A stretch of DNA of 64,000 nucleotides from Marinomonas communis (lineage in GTDB: Bacteria > Pseudomonadota > Gammaproteobacteria > Pseudomonadales > Marinomonadaceae), in the NCBI RefSeq assembly GCF_004363305.1, contig NZ_SNZA01000005.1:124001-188000 (forward strand). Direction: 5' to 3'. The position numbers were made by a program, and so were the translations under genes. Below are positions 27,840 through 37,166 of this stretch, in pieces. Each line of letters starts with the position of its first letter. Position 1 is the first letter of the stretch. The notes under the pieces are model-generated. The model was given only the letters and a program-made list of their open reading frames with translations. It had not been told where the DNA came from and did not search any database.

Positions 27840-28739
27840 ATGGAACCACGAGATACTTCCCCCAATGAACATGTGCAATCATTAACAGCGCTACTTGGTG
27901 AAGTGGTGACCTATGATGGATTTTTTGAAATCGTAGAGGGCTTTGTTAACGTCACTCGGGCGACTCAAACAGGAAAAGAGCAGACCCATTTATTTGCGCA
28001 GCCGAGTATATGCATCGTCCCGCAAGGGGCAAAAGTCTTTTCTGTTATGCAAGATGATCTCTCCTATGTGGAAGATCACACTAATATGGTGGTCTATTCC
28101 GCCGAAGTGCCGATCAGTTTTGCAATTTCTCAGGCATCCTCTGCTGAGCCTTATTATTGCTTGATGATTCCACTTCACTCTGATCGCATTCGAGATCTCA
28201 GCGCGAGAATTTTTACGCAAGGCATGCCTCGTTCCGAGAACCTTAAAGCGGTTTATATAAACGATTTAGACGTCAATATTGTCAAAACCTCTATACGGCT
28301 ATTTGAAGTGATCAAACAACAGCAAGCCATAGACCTGCTGGTACCGCATTTAATTGATGAGATTTTGATGCGCTTGTTGCTGAGTCCAATGGGAGCTTCG
28401 ATTGCGCAGCTCGGTGTCGCCGATTCTCACGCCGAAAAAGTGGTGCGAGCCATTACTTGGATTAAGCAGAATTACTTTGAAACGATGACAGTGGCTGACT
28501 TGGCGCAGCGGTCCGGAATGAGCGTGTCATCCTTCCACACTCATTTTAAGTCCATTACGTCGATGAGTCCGCTGCAATACCAAAAAATGGTGCGCTTGCA
28601 ACAAGCAAGAACACTGCTGAAAAGTCGCATTCGAGATGTAAGCAGTGCCGCTTATGAAGTGGGGTATACCAGCACTTCACAATTCAGTCGTGAATATTCT
28701 AGAGCGTTTGGTGTCGCGCCTAGCCGTGATATTTTGTAA
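27840..28739 (+). CDS. AraC-family regulator
   Basis: A 299-aa regulator with an AraC_N-type cupin effector domain (about 10-190) and two C-terminal helix-turn-helix motifs (about 200-299), including MTVADLAQRSGMSVSSFHTH and the signature SAAYEVGYTSTSQFSREYSR. This arrangement is like YqhC-type regulators, which activate aldehyde reductase genes. Context supports the same role for the dehydrogenase upstream. The ribosome binding site is weak. An inverted repeat CGCGTAG...CTACGCG lies in the 118-bp gap before the gene. Confidence 0.88.
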   Translation: MEPRDTSPNEHVQSLTALLGEVVTYDGFFEIVEGFVNVTRATQTGKEQTHLFAQPSICIVPQGAKVFSVMQDDLSYVEDHTNMVVYSAEVPISFAISQASSAEPYYCLMIPLHSDRIRDLSARIFTQGMPRSENLKAVYINDLDVNIVKTSIRLFEVIKQQQAIDLLVPHLIDEILMRLLLSPMGASIAQLGVADSHAEKVVRAITWIKQNYFETMTVADLAQRSGMSVSSFHTHFKSITSMSPLQYQKMVRLQQARTLLKSRIRDVSSAAYEVGYTSTSQFSREYSRAFGVAPSRDIL

Positions 28740-28748
28740 TCGATTCGG

Positions 28749-30155
28749 CTAATCTTCACTGTCTTCTTTCATGTTTTTCAAGCGCTTGCTCAACGCAGGC
28801 TGAGAAATCCCTAGCATGCGTGCCGCCAAAGACTGATTTTGATTAGCACGGTTCATGGCTTCTTCCACCAACAGTTTGCTTAATTGGGTCAGTGTCGGCA
28901 AAGGCTGATCCTCTGGGAAGCGCACGCTTCGCTCGAATACATCCACTTGATTGCCGCCTACTAAGGTTTGGAAAACACTAACATTCAGTTCATCCTGGCT
29001 ACTTTGGCTAACTGCATCGTATACCAAGGCTCGCAACTCACGTACATTGCCTGGGAATGGGTAGTGTTGTAATTGCAGTGCTAGATTGGTTGGGATTGCC
29101 AAATAGTCTTTTTGCAGCTCGTCACAGGCTTGGCGCATGAAGTGATCGAGCAATAGTGGCAAGTCATTCAAGCGCTCACGTAAAGGTGGGATATTCACCA
29201 TGTGCGTGCGCAGTCGATAATACAAGTCCTTGCGGAAGGTGCCTTGCTGTTGTTGCTCTGCTAAGTTTTGATGGGTAGCGACCACCACACGCGCTTGAAT
29301 ACGTTTCGGGCGGTCACTGCCAATGGGGTAGTATTCGCCTTCTTGCAGTAGGCGCAATAATTTGACTTGAGAAGAAGCGCTTAAATCACCAATTTCATCT
29401 AGAAATAGGGTGCCACCAGCGGCACTTTCCACCAGACCTTGGCGCGCTTTATCGGCTCCGGTAAAGGCGCCTCGGGCGTGACCAAACAAGGTATCGGAAA
29501 AAATATTATCATCAAGGCCTGCAACATTAACGGTGACCAAAGGGCCATTGCGTCCACTTAAATTATGAATAGCGCCTGCAATCAGCTCCTTGCCCACACC
29601 ACTTTCCCCCGTAATCAGAACAGGCTGCGCACTGGCTGCGATGGACTCCAGATATCGAAAGGTGGAGATCATGCCAGGGTCAGCAGTGACAAAGTTCGCA
29701 AATTGAGCCGCCATATTCAGTTCGTTGGACAACAGCTGGGCTCTTAAAGCTTGGTTCTCTAGACTTAATTCTTGGGTGTGAATAGCACGTTTAATAGATT
29801 CAAGGATCTGCTCTTGGTCGGCGGTTTTGACGATGTAATCGAATGCGCCTTGCTTGACGCAATTTACCGCCGCATCGACCTGATTCAAACCGCTGAAAAT
29901 AATAACGCTCACCGCCGGGTATTCTTCTTTAAACCATGCCAGTAGTTCCTGCCCAGAGATAACGGGCATAGTCAGATCCAGCAACACCAAACCGATGCTG
30001 TGTTCAGACATGATCTGTTGCACCTGATGAGGCTCCGAACAGGTGATGATGTTATTGAGCCCATAACGTTCTAATGTCAGTGACATACTGCGCAAGAACG
30101 ATGGCTCATCGTCCACGAGTAGGATTTTAAACGGCGGGTAAGCAGATGGATTCAA
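28749..30155 (-). CDS. Sigma54-dependent response regulator (NtrC/DctD type)
   Basis: A 468-aa enhancer-binding protein. The receiver domain has the phosphorylation site Asp60 in LVLLDLTMP. The AAA+ domain has Walker A GESGVGKE and the sigma54-contacting loop GAFTGA (in ARGAFTGADK), so it should open sigma54 promoters. The C-terminal Fis-type helix-turn-helix is in QSLAARMLGISQPALSKRLK. The start is probably TTG 30155, with AGGAG just upstream; the longer reading starts at TTG 30170. It is 23 bp after its kinase gene. A perfect sigma54 promoter precedes the divergent TAXI transporter, the likely target. Confidence 0.93.
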   Translation of the reverse strand: MNPSAYPPFKILLVDDEPSFLRSMSLTLERYGLNNIITCSEPHQVQQIMSEHSIGLVLLDLTMPVISGQELLAWFKEEYPAVSVIIFSGLNQVDAAVNCVKQGAFDYIVKTADQEQILESIKRAIHTQELSLENQALRAQLLSNELNMAAQFANFVTADPGMISTFRYLESIAASAQPVLITGESGVGKELIAGAIHNLSGRNGPLVTVNVAGLDDNIFSDTLFGHARGAFTGADKARQGLVESAAGGTLFLDEIGDLSASSQVKLLRLLQEGEYYPIGSDRPKRIQARVVVATHQNLAEQQQQGTFRKDLYYRLRTHMVNIPPLRERLNDLPLLLDHFMRQACDELQKDYLAIPTNLALQLQHYPFPGNVRELRALVYDAVSQSSQDELNVSVFQTLVGGNQVDVFERSVRFPEDQPLPTLTQLSKLLVEEAMNRANQNQSLAARMLGISQPALSKRLKNMKEDSED

Positions 30156-30178
30156 AACGACTCCTCTCAAGTAAACGA

Positions 30179-31861
30179 CTAAGGCAGAATTGGAAAACTA
30201 GCGATGGCGACAGTTCCTTTACCCACGCTTGACTCAAAAGATAATCGCCCTTTATGGGCTTTTACGATACCAGCTGACACAGAGAGCCCCAATCCTGTTC
30301 CGCCTGTTTCGCGTTTGGTTGTAAAGAAGGGGTCGGTCAGTCTTGGTAAAGCTTGCTGATCAATCCCGCACCCTTGGTCTTCCACGGCCAAGAGTAGTTC
30401 TGACTGGTCAGGATTTAATGATGTTGAGATGGTTAATGCTTGAGACTTATTTTCTAGAGCGTCGCAGGCATTAAGCACTAAGTTGATGATGACTTGCTCC
30501 AGTCGCTGTGGATTGCCCATAATTTTCGGGTTTCTAGGGTCCAAATGCAGCGCAAAGTGCTCCGTTGCATTGCGTAGAGACTTATCAACTAAGCGTACTG
30601 CGGTTTCAACAACTTGGTTGATATTGACCTCCTGCCAGATTTCATCAGGTTGTTCCCGAGCGAAGTCTTTTAAATCGTTGACAATGTTTCGGATGCGGTC
30701 TGTGCTATGTTGCATTTCATCCAATAAATAAGGGATCTCTGCTTTAAGGCGTTGATAAGACAGTCCACCTAAATAAAGCCCTGCATGCTCTTTTTCAACT
30801 TCATCTAAATAGGGTAGGGCATCTTCCCAAGCACTGCGTAGGATGGGGAGGTTCAGCATAAGCAGACCGGTTGGGTTGTTGATCTCGTGGGCAACCCCTG
30901 ACACGAGCACGCCAAGAGAGGCCATCTTATCGGCTTGGATCAGCTGTTCCTGTTGCGCTTTAATCTGTTCGGAGCGACGCTCTACCTCTTTTCTCAGCAT
31001 GCTATTCCAGATCATGATCCCACCCAAAATAAACAGCAAAGCCAAGATGGTATAAAACGCGTACTGTCCTAGCTTTTTCCACTGGGTTTTAGATTGATCC
31101 AGAGTGCCAAACCACTTGTTGTAGATTTCTTGCTGACGGCCAGTGTTTTTTAAAATGGCCAAACCTTCGCTGAACAGAGCCATCAGGTCTTCATTGACGG
31201 GCAAAGCACCATAGCTGAGCCTCTGGCCTGCTACGGGCCTAGCAATCGGTTCTAGATTACTGAGTCCCATTTCTTGGCTGAGATACAGACTTGGAGAGTT
31301 AGCCGTCAATGCAAAATCGTGTTTTCCTGAAGCCAGTAAACGTAAAGCAGCCGAATGAGTAGGGGCAGGGATAATGGTGGTTTCAGGGAAATTCTGCTTC
31401 AGATACTCGTGCATGATGCTAGCGTTCTGAACAATGACTTCGTAACCACTGACTTCTGAGATGTCATCTACATGAGGCCCATCTTTGCGAGCAAACAACG
31501 ATTGGCTCACGATAGAGTGTGGGGACGAAAAGAAAATGTGCTTGGCGCGCTCTTCCGAGTAGGCAATGTTCTGTAGAACATCGTACGTTCCATCTAATAA
31601 ACCAGTATAAGCACTCTGCCAATCGGTCATGGTGAGATCGATGTCCAGGCCCATGGTTTCTGCAATGGCGTATGTTAACTCAACTGTATATCCCGCAGGC
31701 TGCCCTTCTTCGTCTAAAAATTCATAAGGAGGGTAGTTGTAGTCTGCAGCAATATGCACTACACGTTTAGGTGCTGTCGTCTCAATCGTAGGTCGAGTAT
31801 CAGCGTAACTGTGGGTGAGGCCAAATAAAACCGTGAATAGCCAGAGAATTAGCGTTCTCAT
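30179..31861 (-). CDS. Sensor histidine kinase with periplasmic amino-acid-binding-like domain
   Basis: A 560-aa kinase. Signal peptide (1-20, SYA-DT), an SBP_bac_3-type periplasmic domain (about 33-250; HIAADYNYPPYEFLDEEGQP), one membrane helix (about 265-288), a coiled coil, a phospho-acceptor His in VSGVAHEINNPTG (near 325), and an ATPase domain with NLVLNACDAL, DQGCGI and GGTGLGLSVS. Such domains bind polar amino acids or similar ligands, so the kinase may sense the substrate that the neighbouring TAXI transporter imports. It is operonic with the sigma54 regulator. Confidence 0.93.
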   Translation of the reverse strand: MRTLILWLFTVLFGLTHSYADTRPTIETTAPKRVVHIAADYNYPPYEFLDEEGQPAGYTVELTYAIAETMGLDIDLTMTDWQSAYTGLLDGTYDVLQNIAYSEERAKHIFFSSPHSIVSQSLFARKDGPHVDDISEVSGYEVIVQNASIMHEYLKQNFPETTIIPAPTHSAALRLLASGKHDFALTANSPSLYLSQEMGLSNLEPIARPVAGQRLSYGALPVNEDLMALFSEGLAILKNTGRQQEIYNKWFGTLDQSKTQWKKLGQYAFYTILALLFILGGIMIWNSMLRKEVERRSEQIKAQQEQLIQADKMASLGVLVSGVAHEINNPTGLLMLNLPILRSAWEDALPYLDEVEKEHAGLYLGGLSYQRLKAEIPYLLDEMQHSTDRIRNIVNDLKDFAREQPDEIWQEVNINQVVETAVRLVDKSLRNATEHFALHLDPRNPKIMGNPQRLEQVIINLVLNACDALENKSQALTISTSLNPDQSELLLAVEDQGCGIDQQALPRLTDPFFTTKRETGGTGLGLSVSAGIVKAHKGRLSFESSVGKGTVAIASFPILP

Positions 31862-31956
31862 TGTTTATTTTATCTACAAAGTGGCAGTGGAGCGGGCATC
31901 TTAACGGCTCTTTTCTAAGATGAGAAGAGCTATTGCTGTGTTAGTTATCGGCCATT

Positions 31957-32071
31957 TATAACAAAAGTTATAGCTATGAAAAAGGTTATAGTTGCTCTGA
32001 AGTGCACGATATATCCTTGATATTAGGGTTCCCATACATCGTGAAATACTAGATCTATAACTATAGTTATA
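31957..32071. promoter_or_regulatory. Upstream enhancer sites TATAAC-N4-GTTATA
   Basis: Two perfect dyads TATAAC-AAAA-GTTATA (31957-31972) and TATAAC-TATA-GTTATA (32056-32071), plus a degenerate copy TATGAA-AAAG-GTTATA (31975-31990). Centres lie about 98, 180 and 198 bp upstream of the -12 element. This is the arrangement of sites for an NtrC-family activator, and the activator gene is divergent next door. Binding is inferred. Confidence 0.78.
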
Positions 32072-32148
32072 AAAATGAAAAGCAGGATTTTTCCTAGAAA
32101 AACATCTTTTTTCTATTAAAAACATAAGGTTATGGCATTTTTTATAAG

Positions 32149-32164
32149 TTGGCACTGTAATTGC
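32149..32164 (+). promoter_or_regulatory. Sigma54 (-24/-12) promoter of the TAXI operon
   Basis: TTGGCAC-N5-TTGC matches the sigma54 consensus TGGCAC-N5-TTGC perfectly. The start codon of the TAXI receptor is 60 bp downstream. Confidence 0.9.
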
Positions 32165-32224
32165 CATAGATGTCCTTGTTTTGACAATTTGATAACAAAA
32201 AAATGACACAACGAGGAATTTTCA

Positions 32225-33193
32225 ATGAAGAAAGCAATCTTTAAGACAGCGATCGCGACGGCTTTTGCCGCAGCTACAACAGTATCTATGGCGGCTGACA
32301 CTCAGTTCATCTCAATCGGTACTGGCGGTGTAACAGGTGTTTACTACCCAGCAGGTGGTTCTATCTGTCGTATGATCAACAAAGACCGTAAAGAGCACGG
32401 CATTCGCTGTTCTGTAGAGTCCACTGGCGGTTCTGGTTACAACGTAAACAGCATTCGCGCGGGCGAGCTTGAGTTCGGTGTAGCGCAGTCTGACGTTCAA
32501 GCGGCAGCGATTGCAGGTAAAGGCCAATTCGAAGGTAACCCATTCCCAGAATTGCGCTCTGTATTCTCTCTTCACCCAGAGCCTATTCACCTAATGGCTC
32601 GTGCAGACTCTGGCATTAAGTCTTTTGACGACCTTAAAGGTAAGCGCGTTAACATCGGTAACCCAGGTTCTGGTAACCGTTCAATGATGGAACTTCTAAT
32701 GTCTGAGAAAGGTTGGACAACAGAAGATTTCGCATTTGCTGCTGAGCTTAAATCTTCAGAAATGTCTCAAGCACTATGTGACGACAAGTTTGATGTCACT
32801 ATCTTCGTTGCGGGTCTACCAAACGGTTCTGCGCAAGAAGCGACGACTACTTGTGACGTGCGTATGATCCCATTAACAGACGACGCTTCACTAAGCGTTC
32901 AGAAGAAACACAGTGAATTCTCTCAGGCTGTGATTCCAGGTGGCATGTACAACGGCAACCCAAATGACGTGGTTACCTTTGGTCCAAAAGCAACCATCGT
33001 AACGTCTAGCAACGTGTCTGATGAAGTGGTTTACCAAATGACAAAAGCGGTATTTGAGAACTTCGATTCTTTCAAACGTCTACACCCTGCATTTGCACCG
33101 CTACAACCAGTTGAAATGGTTCACTCTTCTCTAGTTGCGCCACTGCACCCTGGTGCTGAGAAGTACTACCGTGAGCAAGGTCTACTTAAATAA
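32225..33193 (+). CDS. TRAP transporter TAXI-family solute receptor
   Basis: A 322-aa periplasmic binding protein with signal peptide (VSMA-AD cleavage near 23). The TAXI signature is IGTGGVTGVYYPAGGSICR, followed by SVESTGGSGYNVNSIRAGE and GSGNRSMMELLM. TAXI receptors feed a fused TRAP permease; known ligands in the family include glutamate and 2-oxoglutarate, but the ligand here is unknown. GAGGAA precedes the ATG. It is under a sigma54 promoter and is separated from the permease gene by a hairpin. Confidence 0.95.
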   Translation: MKKAIFKTAIATAFAAATTVSMAADTQFISIGTGGVTGVYYPAGGSICRMINKDRKEHGIRCSVESTGGSGYNVNSIRAGELEFGVAQSDVQAAAIAGKGQFEGNPFPELRSVFSLHPEPIHLMARADSGIKSFDDLKGKRVNIGNPGSGNRSMMELLMSEKGWTTEDFAFAAELKSSEMSQALCDDKFDVTIFVAGLPNGSAQEATTTCDVRMIPLTDDASLSVQKKHSEFSQAVIPGGMYNGNPNDVVTFGPKATIVTSSNVSDEVVYQMTKAVFENFDSFKRLHPAFAPLQPVEMVHSSLVAPLHPGAEKYYREQGLLK

Positions 33194-33225
33194 TCCCTAC
33201 CATTATTAAGTAGTCCGCCATGTGA

Positions 33226-33252
33226 AAGCGCCAGCCAGATGGTTGGCGCTTT
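33226..33252 (+). terminator. Internal attenuator-like hairpin between receptor and permease genes
   Basis: An 11-bp stem AAGCGCCAGCC / GGTTGGCGCTT (one G-U), loop AGAT, then TCTTCTTC. It probably causes partial termination, so the receptor is made in excess of the permease. Confidence 0.7.
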
Positions 33253-33284
33253 CTTCTTCTATCGTTCGTACCTAGGAAACTTCT

Positions 33285-35867
33285 ATGTCGACTCAAACCT
33301 CAAGCGCTTTGGATACCGATAAGCTCAATGAAATGGTGGCCGAAGCCGATACTGGTAAACGTGCGCCGACCGGTCGTTTTGCGTTGGGCTTGTTGTTCCT
33401 CGTCCCTCTATGTTGGTCCTTATTTCAATTATGGATCGGCTCACCTCTACCTTCTCAATTTGGTTTTGGTTTTTTAAACGATACCCAATCACGAGCACTG
33501 CATTTAGCCTTCGCTGTAAGCTTGGCGTTTATGGCGTTCCCCGCTTTCAGTTCAAGCCCTACTAAACACATCCCAATCGTAGATTATGTGTTGGCGGCAG
33601 CGGGAGCATTCTGTGCTTCGTACCTATTTTTATTTAATGATGAGCTGGCAATGCGCCCAGGCTTGCCTACCACGTTGGATTTGGTGGTAGCAGGCATCGG
33701 CTTATTATTAACCCTAGAAGCAGCAAGACGTTCTTTAGGGCCACCATTAATGATGGTTGCTATTGTCTTTTTGCTTTACGTATTCTTTGGTGATTCGTCT
33801 TGGTTGCCAGAGATCTTGCGTTGGAAAGGGGCGTCGTTTGAAAAAGCCATGACGCACATGTGGCTTACCACAGAAGGTGTGTTTGGTATTGCCCTAGGCG
33901 TTTCGTCTGGCTTTGTTTTCTTGTTTGTATTATTTGGCGCACTGCTCAACCAAGCTGGTGCTGGTAACTACTTTATTCAAGTAGCTTTTGCTTTATTAGG
34001 CCACATGCGTGGTGGTCCTGCGAAAGCGGCGGTATTGTCTTCAGCAATGACAGGTCTGATCTCCGGTTCATCCATTGCTAACGTGGTGACCACGGGGACG
34101 TTTACCATTCCACTTATGAAGAAAGTGGGCTTCAGTCCTGAAAAAGCGGGTGCGGTAGAAGTATCTTCATCGGTAAACGGTGTGATCATGCCACCTGTTA
34201 TGGGGGCCGTGGCTTTCTTGATGGTGGAATACGTCGGTATTCCATACATTGAAGTAGTGAAGCATGCCTTCTTACCTGCAACGATTTCCTACATTGCTTT
34301 GCTTTACATTGTGCACCTTGAAGCCTTGAAAGCGGATATGCGTGGCTTACCTCGTTCAACTCCACCTCGTCCATGGAAAATCGCATTACTTCGTTCAGGC
34401 ATCATTATGTCGAGCATGATGATTTTAGCGGGCGCGCTTTACTACTTGGTGCTAGGGATCAAATGGGCGCTAGGTGATTGGTCAAACCTTGGTTTGCTGT
34501 TGCTAGTGGTATTTGGCTACTTCGCTTTGTTGTTTATTTCAGCAAAATCTAAAGACCTAGATATGGGCGATACCAACGGTGAAATCGTAAAGCTGCCAGT
34601 GTTTGCAGACATTTACCGCGCTGGTCTTTACTACTTAGTACCTCTCATCGTATTGGTTTGGTTCTTGATGGTTGAGCGTAAATCACCAGGCTTGTCAGCG
34701 TTTTGGGCAAGTATGTTGATGGCGTTTATCTTGATCACGCAAAAGCCTCTTAAAGCATATTTCCGTCAACATCAAAATGTGGGTGCTCAGTTTAAAGAAG
34801 GATTTTGGGATCTGATCGAAGGCCTAAATACTGGTGCGCGTAACATGATCGGTATCGGTGTGGCGACGGCGACCGCAGGTATCATTGTGGGTACGGTGAC
34901 GCTAACAGGTGTAGGTCAGGTCATGGCAGAGTTTGTGGAACTTCTGTCTGGCGGCGTTTTGATCATTATGTTGTTGATGGTGGCGCTGATTTCCCTTGTA
35001 TTGGGTATGGGGCTTCCGACAACGGCGAACTACATTGTTGTATCGTCATTGATGGCAAGTGTCGTAGTTGAGCTCGGTGCACAGTCTGGTTTGATCGTGC
35101 CTATGATCGCGATCCATATGTTCGTGTTCTACTTTGGTATCATGGCAGATGTAACACCTCCGGTTGGCCTAGCATCCTTTGCTGCGGCGGCAGTATCCGG
35201 TGGTGATCCGATCAAGACTGGTTTTACGGCATTCTTCTACTCAATGCGTACGGCGCTATTGCCATTCCTGTTTATTTTTAACACGGATTTGCTACTTATT
35301 GATGTCACTTGGTATCAAGGTGTGATGGTGTTCTTCGTCGCACTGGCTGCGATGTTGATTTTTGCTGCCGGTACACAAGGTTACTTCTTCGCACGCAGTA
35401 AGCGTTGGGAAAGTGCTATTTTGTTGCTGGTTGCATTCACTTTATTCCGTCCAGGGTTCTGGTTGGACCAAATCATTGCACCGCATGAGCATTACCAAGG
35501 TTCTGAGCTTACGCAATACATTGAGCAACACCCTGATATGCAAAGTGTGCGTTTAGCGGTAGAAGGTGAGAACCTTGATGGCCGATGGATTGAGAAAACG
35601 GTCGATCTACCACTGAGCGCTGAAGGCTCTGCAGCGGACCGTCTGCTGGACGGCTCTGGTCTTGAGGTACGTGACGAAGACGGACGTCTTTACATCGATA
35701 ACATTGTTTGGGGGGGCGTTGCTGAACAAATGCAGTTGGATTTCGATTGGGAGATCACTGGCTTCGATATTGAAAATGAACGTCCTGCGAAAGAATGGTT
35801 CTTTATTCCAGCCTTTTTATTGGTGTTATGGATCATCCGCCGCCAAAAGAAACGATTATCTGAATAA
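33285..35867 (+). CDS. TRAP transporter fused permease (TAXI type, 4TM/12TM)
   Basis: An 860-aa inner-membrane protein fusing the small and large TRAP permease subunits. The first part (about 25-150) supplies the DctQ-like helices and the remainder the DctM-like elevator domain with SGSSIANVVTTGTFTIPLMK and VLGMGLPTTANYIVV. The C-terminal about 150 residues form a DUF3394-like extension with one or two more helices and the soluble segment EHPDMQSVRLAVEGENLDGR-like region. It uses ion gradients (commonly sodium) to import the substrate bound by the TAXI receptor. AGGAAAC precedes the ATG. Confidence 0.94.
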   Translation: MSTQTSSALDTDKLNEMVAEADTGKRAPTGRFALGLLFLVPLCWSLFQLWIGSPLPSQFGFGFLNDTQSRALHLAFAVSLAFMAFPAFSSSPTKHIPIVDYVLAAAGAFCASYLFLFNDELAMRPGLPTTLDLVVAGIGLLLTLEAARRSLGPPLMMVAIVFLLYVFFGDSSWLPEILRWKGASFEKAMTHMWLTTEGVFGIALGVSSGFVFLFVLFGALLNQAGAGNYFIQVAFALLGHMRGGPAKAAVLSSAMTGLISGSSIANVVTTGTFTIPLMKKVGFSPEKAGAVEVSSSVNGVIMPPVMGAVAFLMVEYVGIPYIEVVKHAFLPATISYIALLYIVHLEALKADMRGLPRSTPPRPWKIALLRSGIIMSSMMILAGALYYLVLGIKWALGDWSNLGLLLLVVFGYFALLFISAKSKDLDMGDTNGEIVKLPVFADIYRAGLYYLVPLIVLVWFLMVERKSPGLSAFWASMLMAFILITQKPLKAYFRQHQNVGAQFKEGFWDLIEGLNTGARNMIGIGVATATAGIIVGTVTLTGVGQVMAEFVELLSGGVLIIMLLMVALISLVLGMGLPTTANYIVVSSLMASVVVELGAQSGLIVPMIAIHMFVFYFGIMADVTPPVGLASFAAAAVSGGDPIKTGFTAFFYSMRTALLPFLFIFNTDLLLIDVTWYQGVMVFFVALAAMLIFAAGTQGYFFARSKRWESAILLLVAFTLFRPGFWLDQIIAPHEHYQGSELTQYIEQHPDMQSVRLAVEGENLDGRWIEKTVDLPLSAEGSAADRLLDGSGLEVRDEDGRLYIDNIVWGGVAEQMQLDFDWEITGFDIENERPAKEWFFIPAFLLVLWIIRRQKKRLSE

Positions 35868-35891
35868 TCCTCGCTAGCAAGCGACAGATTG

Positions 35892-35917
35892 GCCGGGGCT
35901 TTGCTCCGGCTTTTTTT
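35892..35917 (+). terminator. Terminator of the TAXI operon
   Basis: GCCGGGGC-TTT-GCTCCGGC stem of 8 bp (one G-U) followed by seven T residues. Confidence 0.95.
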
Positions 35918-36035
35918 ATTAAGAGTTAGCGTTTCAAATTTGGATGAAATATGTTCTTTTTCATCCAGTTCAGATTTTCATCTGTTTACATGTTAGCTTT
36001 AACTATCAGTTGTATTTTTTAGATAAAGACTAAGC

Positions 36036-37127
36036 ATGATATTTCTTTTACTGGCTTGTTTTACGGCGATTCTGTTTGCTGTCACTTTTTCACCTATGAT
36101 GCGCATTACTCACTGGGTGGTTCGCGCTTGTGACTTTCCACGACTGCAGTTTGCAGTCATTGCTGCTGTGCTATTGATACTGGAATTGCTTTATTTACCC
36201 TTTGGGCAGATATCGAGCTGCTTGATCCTTTTCATTACCTTGGTTTGTTTTTGTATACAGCTATGGTGGGTTATTCCTTATACACGATTGTTTTCGAAAG
36301 AGGTGAAAGCTTCAGAAAATTCAGATCATAGATCGCAAATCACTCTGCTAACGTCGAATGTCTTAACGCCTAATCGCCAAGTTCATAAGCTGATTAATCT
36401 GATAAAACATCATCAGCCTGATGTGGTGGTCACGTTAGAATCAGACCAATGGTGGGAAGAGCAACTAAGTGTTATTGAAAAAGACTTGCCTTACACGGTT
36501 AAGTGTCCGCTCGATAATTTATATGGCATGCACGTATATTCTCGTTTTCCTTTGAGTGACACGTCGTTAAGCTTTTTGGTCGAGGATGATGTGCCTTCAG
36601 TTCATACCAATTTGACGTTAGCCAATGGCCAAGTGGTTCGTATACACTTCCTTCATCCCGCGCCACCTAGCCCTACTGAAAATACGCAATCCAGTGAAAG
36701 AGATGCTGAGATTGCCATTGTCGCAAAAAGTATTGCTGAAACAGATGAACCTGTTATCGTAACAGGAGACTTAAATGATGTTGCTTGGTCCACAACGACG
36801 CGGCTATTCCGCAAAATCAGTGGCTTGCTCGACCCGAGAGTGGGGCGTGGAATGTTTTGTACCTTTCATGCTAGTTTTCCTTTTTTACGTTGGCCACTTG
36901 ACCATGTTTTCCATAGCTCGCATTTTACGCTCAGTCATATCGAGAGGTTGCCTTCCATTGGCTCAGACCACTTTCCACTGCTGACTCAACTGGCCCTCAC
37001 TCCCAAACAAGGTCAAGACCAAGAGCCAATCAATAGTGATGAGGAAGATGAGCAGTTGGTGAAAGACATGGCACAAGAGGAAGGCGTCACAAAAGAAGAT
37101 GTTCCAGAGCCCAGAACGACGTCATAA
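36036..37127 (+). CDS. Membrane-anchored endonuclease/exonuclease/phosphatase (EEP) family protein
   Basis: A 363-aa protein with about three N-terminal membrane helices (1-22, 38-55, 60-80) and an EEP-fold domain (about 100-325). Catalytic segments visible are LTSNVL (Asn), VVTLESD (metal-binding Glu), VTGDLNDVAWS (Asp-Asn) and IGSDHFPLL (Asp-His). The substrate may be a phosphodiester in nucleic acid or lipid; it is unknown. The C-terminal about 40 residues are acidic and low-complexity. The ribosome binding site is weak. The flavin reductase follows 39 bp later. Confidence 0.82.
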   Translation: MIFLLLACFTAILFAVTFSPMMRITHWVVRACDFPRLQFAVIAAVLLILELLYLPFGQISSCLILFITLVCFCIQLWWVIPYTRLFSKEVKASENSDHRSQITLLTSNVLTPNRQVHKLINLIKHHQPDVVVTLESDQWWEEQLSVIEKDLPYTVKCPLDNLYGMHVYSRFPLSDTSLSFLVEDDVPSVHTNLTLANGQVVRIHFLHPAPPSPTENTQSSERDAEIAIVAKSIAETDEPVIVTGDLNDVAWSTTTRLFRKISGLLDPRVGRGMFCTFHASFPFLRWPLDHVFHSSHFTLSHIERLPSIGSDHFPLLTQLALTPKQGQDQEPINSDEEDEQLVKDMAQEEGVTKEDVPEPRTTS

Positions 37128-37166
37128 CTCCAGTATAAAGTTTGTTGTTAATTCTAAGGATTTGAT

